From NCBI GenBank assembly GCA_013076295.1, contig RQOL01000374.1:5322743-5386742 (forward strand): a stretch of DNA of 64,000 nt, given 5' to 3'. The notes under the pieces were generated by a model. That model was not told the DNA's origin. It did not search any database and was given only the letters and a program-made list of their open reading frames with translations. Made by a program: the position numbers and the translations under genes. The stretch is from Sanderia malayensis. Taxonomy: Eukaryota > Cnidaria > Scyphozoa > Semaeostomeae > Pelagiidae. Shown in pieces: positions 32,619-43,007 of the stretch. Positions within the stretch are counted from its first letter, which is position 1, and each line of letters opens with the position of its first letter.

Positions 32619-34758
32619 AGTATACTTGGTAATACAACGAGGAGAAGAAGATTGCCGAGCCAATCTATTAACTGCGAAATGCCGATTAGCTCCTCTGAAG
32701 AAACAGTCTATTCCGAGGCTGGAACTGTTGTCGGCAAGAGCTGGAGCAAAGCTAGCGAATACTGTCTTGAAAGACTTGGAGAAGTGGAGAATTTCTAATG
32801 TGTATTTCTGGCTTGACAGCATGACGGCACTTTATTGGATCGCCAATACGGGTGCTTGGAAACCCTATGTCAGCAATAGGGTGAAAGAAATACACGAACT
32901 AGTGCCAAGTGCAACTTGGCACTATTGTCCAACTGAAATCAATCCAGCCGACATTGGAACGAGGGGAGCTGGTGCGGCAAAATTGCAGCACGATCGAAGT
33001 TGGTGGCAAGGCCCAGACTTCTTGTTAGGCCAACAAGGTTGGCCACAACAGCCGAAAGAGTTTCAACCCAGCGAAGATGCTAGAGTTGAAGAAAAGGAGC
33101 TAAGTCTCATGACAAATGAGAAAGATAAATCAGATCTTTCGGCGATAATAGATGTGAACAGATTCAGTTCACTGAACAAATTGCTGAGATGCACTGCAAG
33201 AGTGTTTAGATTTGTAGCAAATTGCAAATCAAAGTCGAGTCGGACAACACAGCCAGCAATTTCGGTAGACGAGTTGCAAAAGGCCAAGACAGCGTGGATA
33301 ACAGCAGCTCAGACTAATTGTAAATTCGAAAAGAATTACGAAGACAAGGCTAGAGACCTGGGACTGCAACAAAATGAAGACGGCTTGCTGAGGTGTCATG
33401 GCAGATTACAGAATGCAAACCTGTCATTTGACGAGCGATTCCCAATACTGTTGCCCACGAAAAGCAGATTGACGTCACTGATCATTGAAGAATGTCACGA
33501 ACGAATTGGCCATGGAGGAGTCAGTCGCACTTTGGCTGAAATTAGAGGACAGTATTGGGTTGTACGAGGAAGACAGGTCGTTAAATCTGTAATCAAGTCG
33601 TGCAGAGGCTGCAAGGTGTTCTCAGCAAAAAGCCTGGATGCTGTAAAAGCTGCGCCGTTGCCAAGAATCAGAGCGGCAAGGACACGCCCGTTCCAGCATA
33701 CAGGTGTAGACTTTGCTGGACCGTTGTATGTTAAGCAAGGATCAGAGACGAAAAAGGCGTACATAACCTTGTTCTCTTGTGCAACAACGAGAGCTGTTCA
33801 CCTAGAGCTGGCTCCGTATATGACGGCAGAAACGTTCATAATGTCTTTGGAAAAATTCTTTGCGGCCTGGGGAATACCAAACCTCATATTGAGCGACAAT
33901 GCAGCGACGTTCAAGTCAGCAGCAACACGATTGAGAGACTTGAAAGAGCATCCCGAGATACAAAGTTACATGCTCTCAAATTACTTGACATGGAAATTTA
34001 ATTTGAGCCTGGCACCCTGGTGGGGTGGCCATTATGAAAAACTGGTCGGGATGACAAAAACAGTCTTGAAAAGAGTTCTGGGTAAAGCTGCGTTAAAATA
34101 CTCAGAAATGGAAGTTGTTCTGAAAAAGACGCAAGGAATCTTGAACAACAGGCCTCTTACGTATCAAGGCGAAGAGTTAGAAGATGAGCCATTGACGCCT
34201 AACCATCTTATCTTCGGCCGCCGGCTACAGCAGATGCCAGCAGCTCCAGACGACTTCGAAGAAGAAGATGTTGCTCTTCGTAGAAGGCACATTGAAACAA
34301 AACTGAACCAGATTTGGTCCAGATGGAACAAAGAGTACCTCCTGGGATTGAGAGAGTTCCATAAAAGCAAAGAAAATGTGAAGAAAAGCGGATACGAAGT
34401 ACAACCTGGAGACATTGTCTGGGTAGAAAATAAGCATGCGCAAAGAGGAATGTGGAAATCTGCAAGGGTTCTAAAATTGATCAAGGGCCTAGACGGATTG
34501 GTTCGAGGAGTCGCAATCGAAGTTATCATCAATGGCGCGAAAAGAAGGCTGGAACGAGCCGTTCAGCAAATTTTCCCGCTTGAAATAGCAGAGCAGAAGA
34601 GAAATCTTGCGAAATATCAAAAACTGACGAAGCCGAACGACCAGCTGTGCGAAGAAGCCAACGAGAAGCGGCAGCGAACGCCAAAGCAAAGATCAGCACA
34701 ATGGCAGAAGATGAGGTTAATCCCGACTGGTCGGATTAACGAGGGGAGTGTGTGCTGA
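32619..34758 (+). CDS. BEL/Pao Pol, C-terminal part (RNase H to integrase)
   Basis: This continues the frame interrupted at 31,044, starting with VYLVIQRGEEDCRANLLTAK (the open frame itself begins inside the foldback arm at 32,584). RNase H continues to about 33,000 (WLDSMTALYWI, INPADIGTRGA). Integrase then shows the H2C2 zinc finger (ECHERIGHGG and SCRGCKVF, about 33,490-33,620), catalytic Asp in HTGVDFAGPL (33,700), Asp in LSDNAATF (33,890) and Glu in PWWGGHYEKLVG (34,013). NNRPLTYQ and the C-terminal DUF5641-like domain with PGDIVWVENKHAQRGMW follow. It ends eight bases into the 3' LTR. All catalytic residues look intact, so the element was probably functional until the foldback insertion. 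Confidence 0.95.
34737..34750 (+). other. Polypurine tract
   Basis: A purine-rich run (AACGAGGGGAGTG) ends at the first base of the 3' LTR and is the expected plus-strand primer. Confidence 0.7.
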
Positions 34759-35545
34759 TTAACAAGTAACGAAAGTTCCAGCACGGCGACGGGTGCGAGT
34801 CGACATGATGCAAAAGGGGAGTGCGAGAAGAAACCCACGTAATGGCCTCGTTACCAAGAAATCTGGTGCACAGATAAGCACGAACTGTCGAATTCGGACC
34901 AAAAACTGTAGCAAATTGGGACGAATCTTGCTGTTATTGTTTACTTTTATAATTAATTATTATAATCATTTTTATTACGTAGTTGGGTGATTCCCAAGTA
35001 AAGAATATAAATAGGGGTGCTTGCTCCCCTATAGCAGGCTTTTGTTTTATTGAAATATATATATCGCATCATTCAGTTGCTGAGAACTGAAAATAGTTAC
35101 TTCACAAAAAGTGTTTGTTTTGTGAGAGTTTACTGCGGATAACTGTCAACGAAAGATATTAACGCGGCCAAGAGAAAAGAGAGAAAGATAAAGTCACGGA
35201 TACATCAGAGGTATCGTGAAATTTATGTTTGCTCATGCGTAAGGCGTTAAGTGGCGTTGAAATTGAAGACCAATTGAGGGTCTAACTGTTCGAATCACGT
35301 ATATTAGTGTATTTTAAGCCTTTGATATATTTTATTACCGTTCGTAGCATTTTTACTTGTTAAATACATTGTTGAGACAATCAGTAAGCCTTTTGTTTGC
35401 TGTAATTGTATTGGATTTGCCTCGTCCATTCTCGTAGTAGGTTTAGGTAATCAGGGAATTACTCCTACGTTGTTTTATTTTAATTCGCGTATATACAGTC
35501 TCCTTGAGTTATCGGACAGAGTGTTTTACCTTAAGATTCCCGACA
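34751..35545 (+). repeat. BEL 3' LTR (795 bp)
   Basis: Near-identical to 26,197-26,992. Differences include GTCGACATG for GTCAACATG, CCCCTATAGCAGGC for CCCTTATAGCAGAC, and one T fewer in the following T-run. Confidence 0.95.
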
Positions 35546-35549
35546 ATAT

Positions 35550-36476
35550 CAAAGTTTTATCCGAAATTAACAAAGAAAAAATATGCGCTGCTGAAGTTAC
35601 CCGCTTGCGTCTTGGTGGCAAAAATCTCCATGAAGAGCAATGCAACTTAATACCTCAGGAAATAGACCGAAATAGACATGGAGTTCACTTAGAGCCTTGC
35701 TATGAGAAGTTTACAAAGATCCTGTCTCGTGAAAAAGCCCACAGGAGCTTGCGCCGAAGTTAACCTGCCTGCACAACGACTGAGTACTGCAGCTTCAGAC
35801 AGACTGGATATATACCCAAAAGAATGCAAGTTTTGCAAAAAATATCCGCTAAAGAGGCAACAAAAACATTTTTTGCCAATTACCATCACTACCAAGCCGG
35901 CGGGGGTGACAATTGAAACAAGCCGCGGAGGCAAATGATGATCAGAGCTTGTATTATGAAATCGAAGAACTGGATCTCATAGCTAAAGAGTTCAAATACC
36001 ACAAGTTCCGTTACAAGGAATTCATCAGAAAGAAAAAAGTTTGCCAAGAAACGGCAATGACAGATGATAGAGCAAAAGGTGACTATGAGGCTGTGATTAA
36101 ATGCTTAAATGAGTGTGTGTTGGGTCAAAATCAAGCAGTGTCAACATCCATCTTGCATGAAATTTATGGATTGAATCCAACTGAAACTAGACACAGAAGC
36201 AGGCTTAAAGGCAAAATTCTATCAGACTTCAAAAATAAATTGTATTTTCTCATTATGGATAAAAACACGCCTGAAGTTGTGATAAATCGAGAAGCTATAG
36301 AGGCACGGACTTTGCTTAACAACAGTGCTCACATCGTAGAACAAGCTGCCAAGTCTATTCCAGAACTTTCCTGGCCTATAGAGTTGGACGAACTGAATTC
36401 TGTCGAAAGACAACCTCCTGAAAACTTAACATGGTTTCTTCAGTGTTTGCTAAAAGATAAAGAACACCCTAACTGA
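35550..36476 (+). pseudogene. Nuclease-like/CXC transposon gene, segment after the BEL
   Basis: Three frames in series. 35,550-35,763 (KVLSEINKEKICAAEVTRLR, HGVHLEPCYEKFTKIL) carries a Cys/His pattern. 35,735-35,930 (DIYPKECKFCKKY, FLPITITTKPAGV) carries a CxxC pair. 35,913-36,476 is a clean 187-codon frame, with DLIAKEFKYHKFRYKEF matching the AKYHxxC position of the family, then an alpha-helical region. The same layout occurs at 59,582-58,857. It ends just before hAT copy 2. Confidence 0.6.
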
Positions 36477-37425
36477 GCAACAGTAAGCAAGTCGATTGAA
36501 TCTTATTCATCAGATCAATATCTATATATCATCAGCTTGTTGCTCATCTTTTGCTGCCAAGTCACTCTTTGGAGTTCTGGGAAAATTGCATCTTTTTTCT
36601 CGTCTTTACGCAAGAGAAGTGACATCCCTGAAGAGAAGCAAAAGAAATCAAGTATAAACCAGATTCATCGACCTCAAAGAGTCTCCATGACGAGATGGTT
36701 GTCTCACCAAAAGACATTAACTAATGTGTTTTTGCTTGTTGTAAAGCTCTATACCATTTCTTTATTGACACCCTTCAAGATTGTCAATCAGCCGACCGTG
36801 TGTCGAAAGAGTAACAGATGCAGAAGTTTTGGAGCATAAGCTGACTTCCTTTGAGTTGATTCTTACTGCACACCTTTTCCGCCACATTTTTCCATCACTG
36901 ATCTCACTTTGTTGTACTTGCAAACAGGAAAGATCGACCTAGCTGACTGCTATCTGTTTGGTTGAAACTGCTCAGACATAACTGCAGCAAATTTGAAGCA
37001 AATTCACAGAGATTCATGCCGAAGCAAAGTCATATTGCACTCACAATCAATTGCAAGAGCAAGATTTTGTCGCTAAAAGAACCAGGAGAAGAAACAGACA
37101 AATAAGCTAATGAAATATGTCAAAATGAAATGGAAGGAAACATTGCTAGCAGATAAAGACCTGAAACATTCATTTTTGCCATTGATTCCGCCGTAAGCTT
37201 GATGCATAGAAGGTTTACTTCACACAAAGCCATTCTGCAAGATTTCACTCTTCTTGATGCAAAAATATTTCACGAAGCATTAGAAAGCCAATCTTTGCCC
37301 CAAGAAGCGTTTCAAAATGTGGCTAGAAACTATGGCTTGGAAGCAAGATACCTGGCTGAAGAATATTTGTCCTTCAGAGAAAATTATTCACGCTTCAAGG
37401 AAGTAAATGAGATGCGTCGAACAAG

Positions 37426-38545
37426 CCAGGAACAGGCTGAACAACCCGAGAACAGACCAGAACAAGGAGACAGTTTAGATTCTTATGTTATTCAGAGAGA
37501 TTAAACTAATTTTATCACTGAGTTTGATCCATTCTCGGTTGGTAAGCAGTTTGTTTTCTCTCTGGTGAAAGAATATGCCCACTCCCAAGAGAGCGATTTC
37601 TTTGGGACAGGAATTCCATATGATAAACCTCTGCGGGGGAACTTCTAGATAGAAATTTAGTTTCATTTTTCTGTTCACAGAGAACTCATTACCTACAATG
37701 TCAAAGTAAAACTCCCAAGCAACAGCAATTAGTAAGGTAAAGAATCTCGCAGTAACAAATTTTGTGTGCCAGTGCACAGAAATAAAAAATACACTACTCT
37801 ACTCGTTCTCGTTCGTTGTGACATAATAACAGAATTCCGATGCGAATGCGAAGCAATGAAAGTGCAACCCGAAGGAAGGAAGCAACTTCCTCGTCAATCA
37901 AAGGGCACAGTAACAAAAGACACTGTCGGATTAGTGTCAAACGCAACAGGGAGTCATTGTATCGAAAACGGTAAACAACACACGATCAATCTTTCCAGAC
38001 TCATGACATCATTCAGACGCAATAACTGTCAGGGGTTGTTTGTACAGCCTCGTCCGTTCAGTTTAAAAGGTTCAGTTTAAACTGTCACTCATTGGTTTAG
38101 TACGCATCGAAGCTCGGGACATCTCCCCCTCGCACGCAAAACAAAAGCCTTGGCACTGCTGTATCTGACACAGCACACAAAGCAAAGATGAAAGGAAAAC
38201 AAAGGGCGGAAGAATTTTCAAAGTAGAAAACTGAAAATATCTGGAAAACGAAAACGAATAACAAAATAGATATTGCAAATATATACACGTTACTGGGAAC
38301 ATATCTGAGTGATTTCGAAAAGAACAGATCATGCGAATTTTTTGATTAGTGTAGGAAAACGTCCATCACTCCAATTTTGGTCATATGATCCTACTATTGG
38401 GACTTTTTGTTATCTCTCTGACTAACATAAGAATCTAAACTGTCTCCTTGTTCTGGTTTGTTCTCGGGTTGTTCAGCCTGTTCCTGGCTTGTTCTTGGGT
38501 TGTTCCGCTTGCTCTTGGCTTGTTCTGGGTTGTTCTGGCTTGTTC
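37426..38545. repeat. Inverted duplication flanking an interruption in hAT copy 2
   Basis: 37,426-37,503 (AACAAGCCAGGAACAGGCTG through TTAGATTCTTATGTT) is present as its near-exact reverse complement at 38,403-38,485. The inverted copy carries extra repeats of an AACAAGCCAGAACAACCC-type motif (38,480-38,560), which encode a Gln/Pro-rich EQAEQP-like pattern. About 900 bp of unrelated DNA lies between the arms. Confidence 0.85.
37505..38400. other. Unexplained insertion within hAT copy 2
   Basis: The segment between the inverted duplications has no recognised domain and no end repeats of its own. It holds a short 37,766-38,080 frame of unknown nature. Confidence 0.4.
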
Positions 38546-40283
38546 TGGGTTGTTCCGTCTTTTAGTAACAAGGAAATGAGATGTGCCACGCCGAGAAGAA
38601 GACAACGAACAAAGATCAAGACAGAGAGTTTCCTGGTGGTAGTTAAGGCAATCAACAGATTCAATGTACAGACTGCATACCGAAATCTGTATACCTTGTA
38701 TAATATAACTGCAAAGTTGCCAATTGGCTCTATGAATTGTGAACAAACATTCTCCAAGCTGAAGTATGTAAATAACAGGCTTCAATTGACAATGGGGCAA
38801 GAAAGGCTGGATGCACTGGTGATGATAAACATTAAACGTGATTTGACTGAGGCTGTTAGTTTTAATTCAGTCATCCACAAATTTGCTGACACACCACTGG
38901 TAAGGAAACTGCTTATGCATTGAACTTCATTCATTTTATTTGTGCATAGACCAATTTCCGATTTCATAGATATTTTTATTGATCCTCTTGAATTTTGTGC
39001 TGTCATATACTTGTTATGACAGTGCTATGATTTCTGTTGCAATTCAATTGGCCACTTTAATTCAGGCAGATTTAAAAAAATTGTGCATGCGAATCATGAC
39101 ATCATTTGGTTTCACTTAATCCCTTGTCAGGAAATCATTGAATTGTGCTAGCTTTTCAAGATCATTTTGAAGGTTTCAACATGCTCGTATTCAGTATAGA
39201 TCCCCTCGTCTAAGACCCCGTTTACACGAGTATGGTTCCAAAAAAGTTCACTTTGGCTTTCCGTTTACACGAGACCCACCTAACCATACTCAAAAAAGTT
39301 CACTTACCACCTTCTAGCCAAACTTTTTTGAGGTCACCTAGCAAAGTGTATTTTTGTAGAAACGTACTTGTGTAAATGGTTGAAAGTGACCGTTTTTGAG
39401 TACGGTACCGCAAACAGGCTAGCAGGAGAATTGAACAATTTTTCTATTGTTTGTTTTCAATTGTTTCATATTGGCCTAATCCATTCACGCTTTCCTCCCA
39501 CTCTATGCTGAAAAATGGATGAAAAAACTGATTTCGCTGTTGTTTAATATTGTTTTTGAGTTCGCTGGTTGCAACAGTCCAGTTTGGTTTTATGTTTACT
39601 GCGCATATGATGAATGTTTATCCAGCCAGAAGGAACAGGCTTTTAGCCTTGGCTCAACAAAGCTCAAGAATAATGCTGATTTTGAAGCGAAAATTGAAGA
39701 CAAAGGACAAAGAAAAGCCAGAAGATATTGGGAACGGCCTGGTCATACCAGTGTTTGGTGGCTAAACTTTGTTCAAGAAGTTGTGGTACCAGAAGAATGG
39801 CGGGAAAATTTCAGGATGTCACAAGATAATTTCTTGAATTTGTGCCAAGAGTTAAGACCTTTTTTGCAGAAACAACAAGCTAACATGCACATTGCAATAT
39901 CCGTGGAAAAACAAGTTGCAGTTTTTCTGTACTACATTTCAGATGAGGGAATGTACAGAAAAGTTGCAAACGCCTTTGGCATATCTAGAGCTGCTGTTTC
40001 ACTGATTGTGAGATCTGTCTCCAAGCATGTAGCTGTGGACCTAAATATATAAAATTTCCAAAGACAGAAGAAGACCTATCAGCCATAGCATCAAATTTGT
40101 ATGCAAGACATGGATTCCCTCAATGCACAGGAGCAATAGATGGGACACATATATTCATTAAAAGGCGTAATAAAACTCCAACTGATTACTTGAACAGAAA
40201 GAATCGTTATTCTTTTAATGTGCAAGCAGTGTGTGACTACAAGTACTGCTTCACTGATGTAGTTGTGAAGTGACCAGGTAGTG

Positions 40284-41126
40284 TGTGCTGATTAGCAAGT
40301 ACAACGAGCTGATCGAAGTTCTAGAACAGTGACAGATGCGAAGTGACATGACTGTAGAGGGGGAGTGCGAGGACAATTACGTAAGGGCCTCGTTTAGGTG
40401 TTACGTTGTTATGGAAGTAAGCACGTCCAACAGAATTCGTACGCAAAACTGTTTCTAGATGGGACGAAATCATGCTGTTGTTAGTGTATCTTTAATTGTT
40501 TATGTAAATGATTTGTATTACGTATTGGGGTAATTCCCAAGGTAAGGTATATATAGGGGTGCTTGCTCCCCTATATGAAGGTTTCAATTGGAGAGATATC
40601 ACAGACTGGTATTTAGTCATTAGATATCGTCTAGGGAACCCGGCTAGTTCAATTGTTGCAACTCTAATATTGTTAAGACGCTGATTGATTGATCAATGGA
40701 ATAATCAAGAAATGTTTATGTGCAGACTTGAAAATTACGGTCAACAGAAACTGACGCTGTAAGAAGAAGAAAAGCCTAAAGTCACGGATACATCCGAGGT
40801 ATCGTGATATTTATGTTTGTGCATGCGTAAGGCGTGGAGTTGTGTTGAAATAAGAGACCACTGGGGGTCTAACTGTTCGATTTACGTATTTTAAGGTATT
40901 TAATCGTTTAATAAGTTTATTGCGTAGTCATTAATTCACATTGTTGAGACAGTCTCTGTAAGCCTTAAGTTTACCCTTATTGTATTAGTTTTGTTGCCAC
41001 GTCCATTCTCGTAAGTAGGTGAAGGTAATTAGGGAATTTCGCCTACGTCAGTTTGGTTAGCGTGCGTATATACAGTCTCCTAGAAACTATCGGACAAAGT
41101 GGTTTTTGCCCTGAAGATTCCTGACA
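40284..41126 (+). repeat. Solo BEL LTR (843 bp)
   Basis: It begins TGTGCTGATTAGCAAGTA and ends CCTGACA, with clear but diverged similarity to the full BEL's LTRs (shared GTCACGGATACATC, TAGGGGTGCTTGCTCCCCTA, GGGTCTAACTGTTCG). It is flanked by AGTG on both sides (40,280-40,283 and 41,127-41,130). Removing the LTR and one AGTG rejoins the Harbinger frame as PGSVLDAR. It was formed by LTR-LTR recombination of an older, related BEL. Confidence 0.95.
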
Positions 41127-41229
41127 AGTGTGCTTGATGCTCGTATTTTGCAAACTCTGCTATCAATAATTATTTGAGAGAAGAAATGCCAAAGTGCATG
41201 AAGGCAATAGTTGAGGAAGAGGACCCAGT

Positions 41230-41271
41230 TCCTGTCTGTATTTTTAATTTTTAATGAAAATACAGACAGGA
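41230..41271. repeat. 15-bp inverted repeat replacing part of the transposase
   Basis: TCCTGTCTGTATTTT and its exact reverse complement, 12 nt apart. They lie where Harbinger transposases encode the GDPAYPL block with the second catalytic Asp: text before it reads EEEDPVPVCI and text after it LMKEFPGSGNT. The missing block and the mirror copy suggest a template-switch mutation. Confidence 0.75.
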
Positions 41272-41691
41272 TTTAATTAATGAAAGAATTTCCAGGTAGT
41301 GGCAACACAATATCTGAGCAGTTGATTGGGTACCGTTGATCATCAGCTAGGATGGTAATTGAGTGTTCTTTGGAAGACTCAAGGCAAGATTTGGGTGCTT
41401 AAAACGTGAAATGGATGTTGCACAAGAAATACTTATTATATTAGTGATATATTCTTGTTTTGTTCTGCACAACTGTTGTAAAATTCACAATGACAGAGTA
41501 GGAACTGAGCAAATTCAAAATGCCATGAAGTATGACCAGGAATTTCAACCGCCAACATTGGGAAATATATATACTCTTGGAAACAGTGATAAAGCTGGTG
41601 GAAAACATGACCGAAATGTTTTTCTGAAATACTTTGACTAATAGTCCGTTGGGTTAACGTAATTATCTGCCTTTTTGGGTATACTCTATGA

Positions 41692-41999
41692 AATTTCTGC
41701 ATAACATCATTCTAATACCACTTTATCGAATTTTACTTGTTGTCATTTTTTGCAAATTCCGTAATGGCGGATTCCAAATGGTGGCCATCCTATGTGATAT
41801 TTGTGCCCTAAAGTTGAATTCTAACCCTAAAATACCATGAAATTGTGATGCAAAAGAGAAATTTTGAAGTAAGTACTGGCAGCAAAAGGTATAGAAGATT
41901 TATAATGGGCGTGGCAGAGGCGTGGCGAAAATAGTTTTCATGGATTATTTGCTACAGGCACATATTTCATATTTAAAATCGAAAAACTGTGATGACAAT
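41692..41999 (+). repeat. ~308-bp dispersed repeat, copy A
   Basis: From ATTTCTGCATAACATCATTC to TCGAAAAACTGTGAT this matches 54,547-54,848 with few changes. It has no terminal inverted repeats or poly-A, and its class is unknown. Confidence 0.9.
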
Positions 42000-43004
42000 A
42001 TCACAATGGACAATATCACAATGATGCAAATAGCTTCAAAACAACTAATGATGTAGATTCTGTATCTGTGTCAGATGTCATCGTGGCAGTTAAGAGCCCA
42101 ATGCCTGTTTCTTCATCAAGGTGTTCAACAATGAAGTTGACAGAGAAAAATTCTGCGAAAGTTAAGGAAGCCTTTTCGGACTTTCAGGAAGCTTGAAAAC
42201 TAACTTTAACTTTACTGAAAAAATCCTGAATGTCCTGAGGTATGATTAGAGTCGGTTATGGAAGCAATATCCAACTTATCGTTAAAAGTTGACAATATTG
42301 GCAAGCAGCATGCTTCCCCTCTGTCAACTGGCATTTGATGATGATGAAACTAGGGCAAATGTCATAGGTATAAGGGCAGCAGAAAACATAATTCAACTTG
42401 TTGAGGTAGCTAAGCTGCTGCAATGGTTCTATGATGAGTCATCTGAAACTGCGGTGTTACATTGCTTACCATGTTTCAAGATGCATCCAGACTATCGTAT
42501 CTTACACCATTACAGGCACAAAGAATAATAAATTCGCAAAGTAGAGGAACAGTAGCAACAGATATGTTATTTGATAGAAAAACAACACGTCTCCTCATTG
42601 AAGGCCACAATGCAACTTGGCATCACCAAAAAGGCGCCCTGCATTGAAGATCTTTGCTTGATTGTACTTGGCAGGAGAAATTGCCATTGTCAAGATGCTT
42701 CAGTGTAGCTGGTCTATTGTTGTGTTTATGAAAAGCGATTTGACACAATCCTAAATTTAGTTTGTATTTGTTATTGTTTTCACGACACAAAGCAATCATA
42801 ATATGGTTTATTTCCAACAGCAGTTTCACAAAAATTAAATACATGTGTAAACAAATTTTTGCTACATTGAAAAATGTGAAAGTAGTTACAGCAGGCACAA
42901 TGGTGGAGGCCATGATCCTGGTGAAGGAACACGAAATCCAGCATACGCTGCATTTCATTTCTCTGTATGCCAAAAAGAACTTTGGCAGCACATGTAGGCA
43001 AAGC
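42000..43004 (+). other. Unrecognised, partly protein-like region
   Basis: Frames 42,289-42,528 and 42,462-42,647 give credible but unrecognised protein text (IRAAENIIQLVEVAKLLQWF, HCLPCFKMHPDY, GTVATDMLFDRKTTRLLIEG) with a frameshift between them. They may be the middle of an old multicopy gene. Nothing else is recognised. Confidence 0.3.
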
Positions 43005-43007
43005 TAA

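Larger units (their letters stand above)
26197..35545 (+). mobile_element. Young BEL/Pao LTR retrotransposon, nearly complete
   Basis: Two LTRs of 796 and 795 bp begin TGTGCTGATT and end CCCGACA. They differ by about 5 substitutions and one 1-bp indel (roughly 0.7%), so insertion was recent. The insertion is flanked by ATAT on both sides (26,193-26,196 and 35,546-35,549). A primer-binding site, one long gag-pol frame and a polypurine tract are present. The gag-pol frame is interrupted only by a 1,571-bp foldback DNA element at 31,045-32,615. No envelope-like gene is present. The BEL landed in the coding region of a nuclease-like transposon gene. Confidence 0.97.
26120..36476 (+). pseudogene. 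N-terminal half of the nuclease-like/CXC transposon gene, split by a BEL insertion
   Basis: A frame open from 26,120 reads GLSCIVHCKIKDGQCSN up to the BEL insertion at 26,197. After the BEL, the same frame resumes at 35,550 as IKVLSEINKEKICAAEVTRL once the ATAT target duplication is counted once. It continues through HLEPCYEKFTKILS, then with frameshifts near 35,735 and 35,920 to IYPKECKFCKKY, EEIELDLIAKEFKYHKFRYK-like text and DYEAVIKCLNECVLGQNQAV. The Cys/His pairs suggest zinc-binding N-terminal fingers. The layout parallels the start of the copy at 59,582-58,857. The text breaks off at about 36,480, where hAT copy 2 begins. Product unknown; it is part of the proposed Academ-like family. 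Confidence 0.65.
36534..38925 (+). pseudogene. hAT-like (ZMYM1/DUF4371-type) transposase, copy 2
   Basis: 36,534-37,330 is closely similar to 24,697-25,460 of copy 1 (AGCTTGTTGCTCATCTTTTG at both starts). The segment 37,199-37,504 is a clean frame (HRRFTSHKAILQDFTLLDAK, ARNYGLEARYLAEEYLSF). After an interruption (37,505-38,565) the frame at 38,570-38,923 holds the hAT C-terminal dimerisation domain: LPIGSMNCEQTFSKLKYVNN, then RLQLTMGQERLDALVMINI. Transposase of this type cuts out the element and makes 8-bp duplications, but no ends were found. The 5' part is truncated at the junction with the nuclease-like gene. Confidence 0.8.
39214..41641 (+). mobile_element. PIF/Harbinger transposon, transposase broken by a solo LTR
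   Basis: A likely left terminus, GACCCCGTTTACACGAGTAT, follows a TAA (39,211-39,213), the typical TWA target. CCGTTTACACGAGACCC is repeated 50 bp inside. The transposase gene follows at about 39,610-41,641 with a solo LTR at 40,284-41,126 inside it. No matching right terminus was found before 42,000. The second Harbinger gene (Myb-like) is absent from this copy. Confidence 0.75.
39519..41641 (+). pseudogene. HARBI1-like transposase (DDE_4), disrupted
   Basis: The N-terminal helical region includes WWLNFVQEVVVPEEWRENFR, FLYYISDEGMYRKVANAFGI and SRAAVSLIVRSVSKHVAV (39,760-40,050). After a shift, QCTGAIDGTHIFIKRRNK and YLNRKNRYSFNVQAVCDYKY carry the first catalytic Asp. Then VVVK-stop-PGS is cut by the LTR. 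After the LTR the frame resumes as VLDARILQTLL and later LIGYRLSSARMVIECS and FGRLKARFGCLKREMD, the catalytic Glu region, with LHNCCKIHNDRV. The stop in place of Trp, a 1-base loss near 41,370 and loss of the second Asp block near 41,245 make it inactive. Confidence 0.88.

Noticed and set aside
35541..35550. A 5-bp (AATAT) target duplication for the BEL
   Set aside because: The A before ATAT belongs to the conserved LTR end CCCGACA in both LTRs, so the duplication is best read as 4 bp, ATAT.
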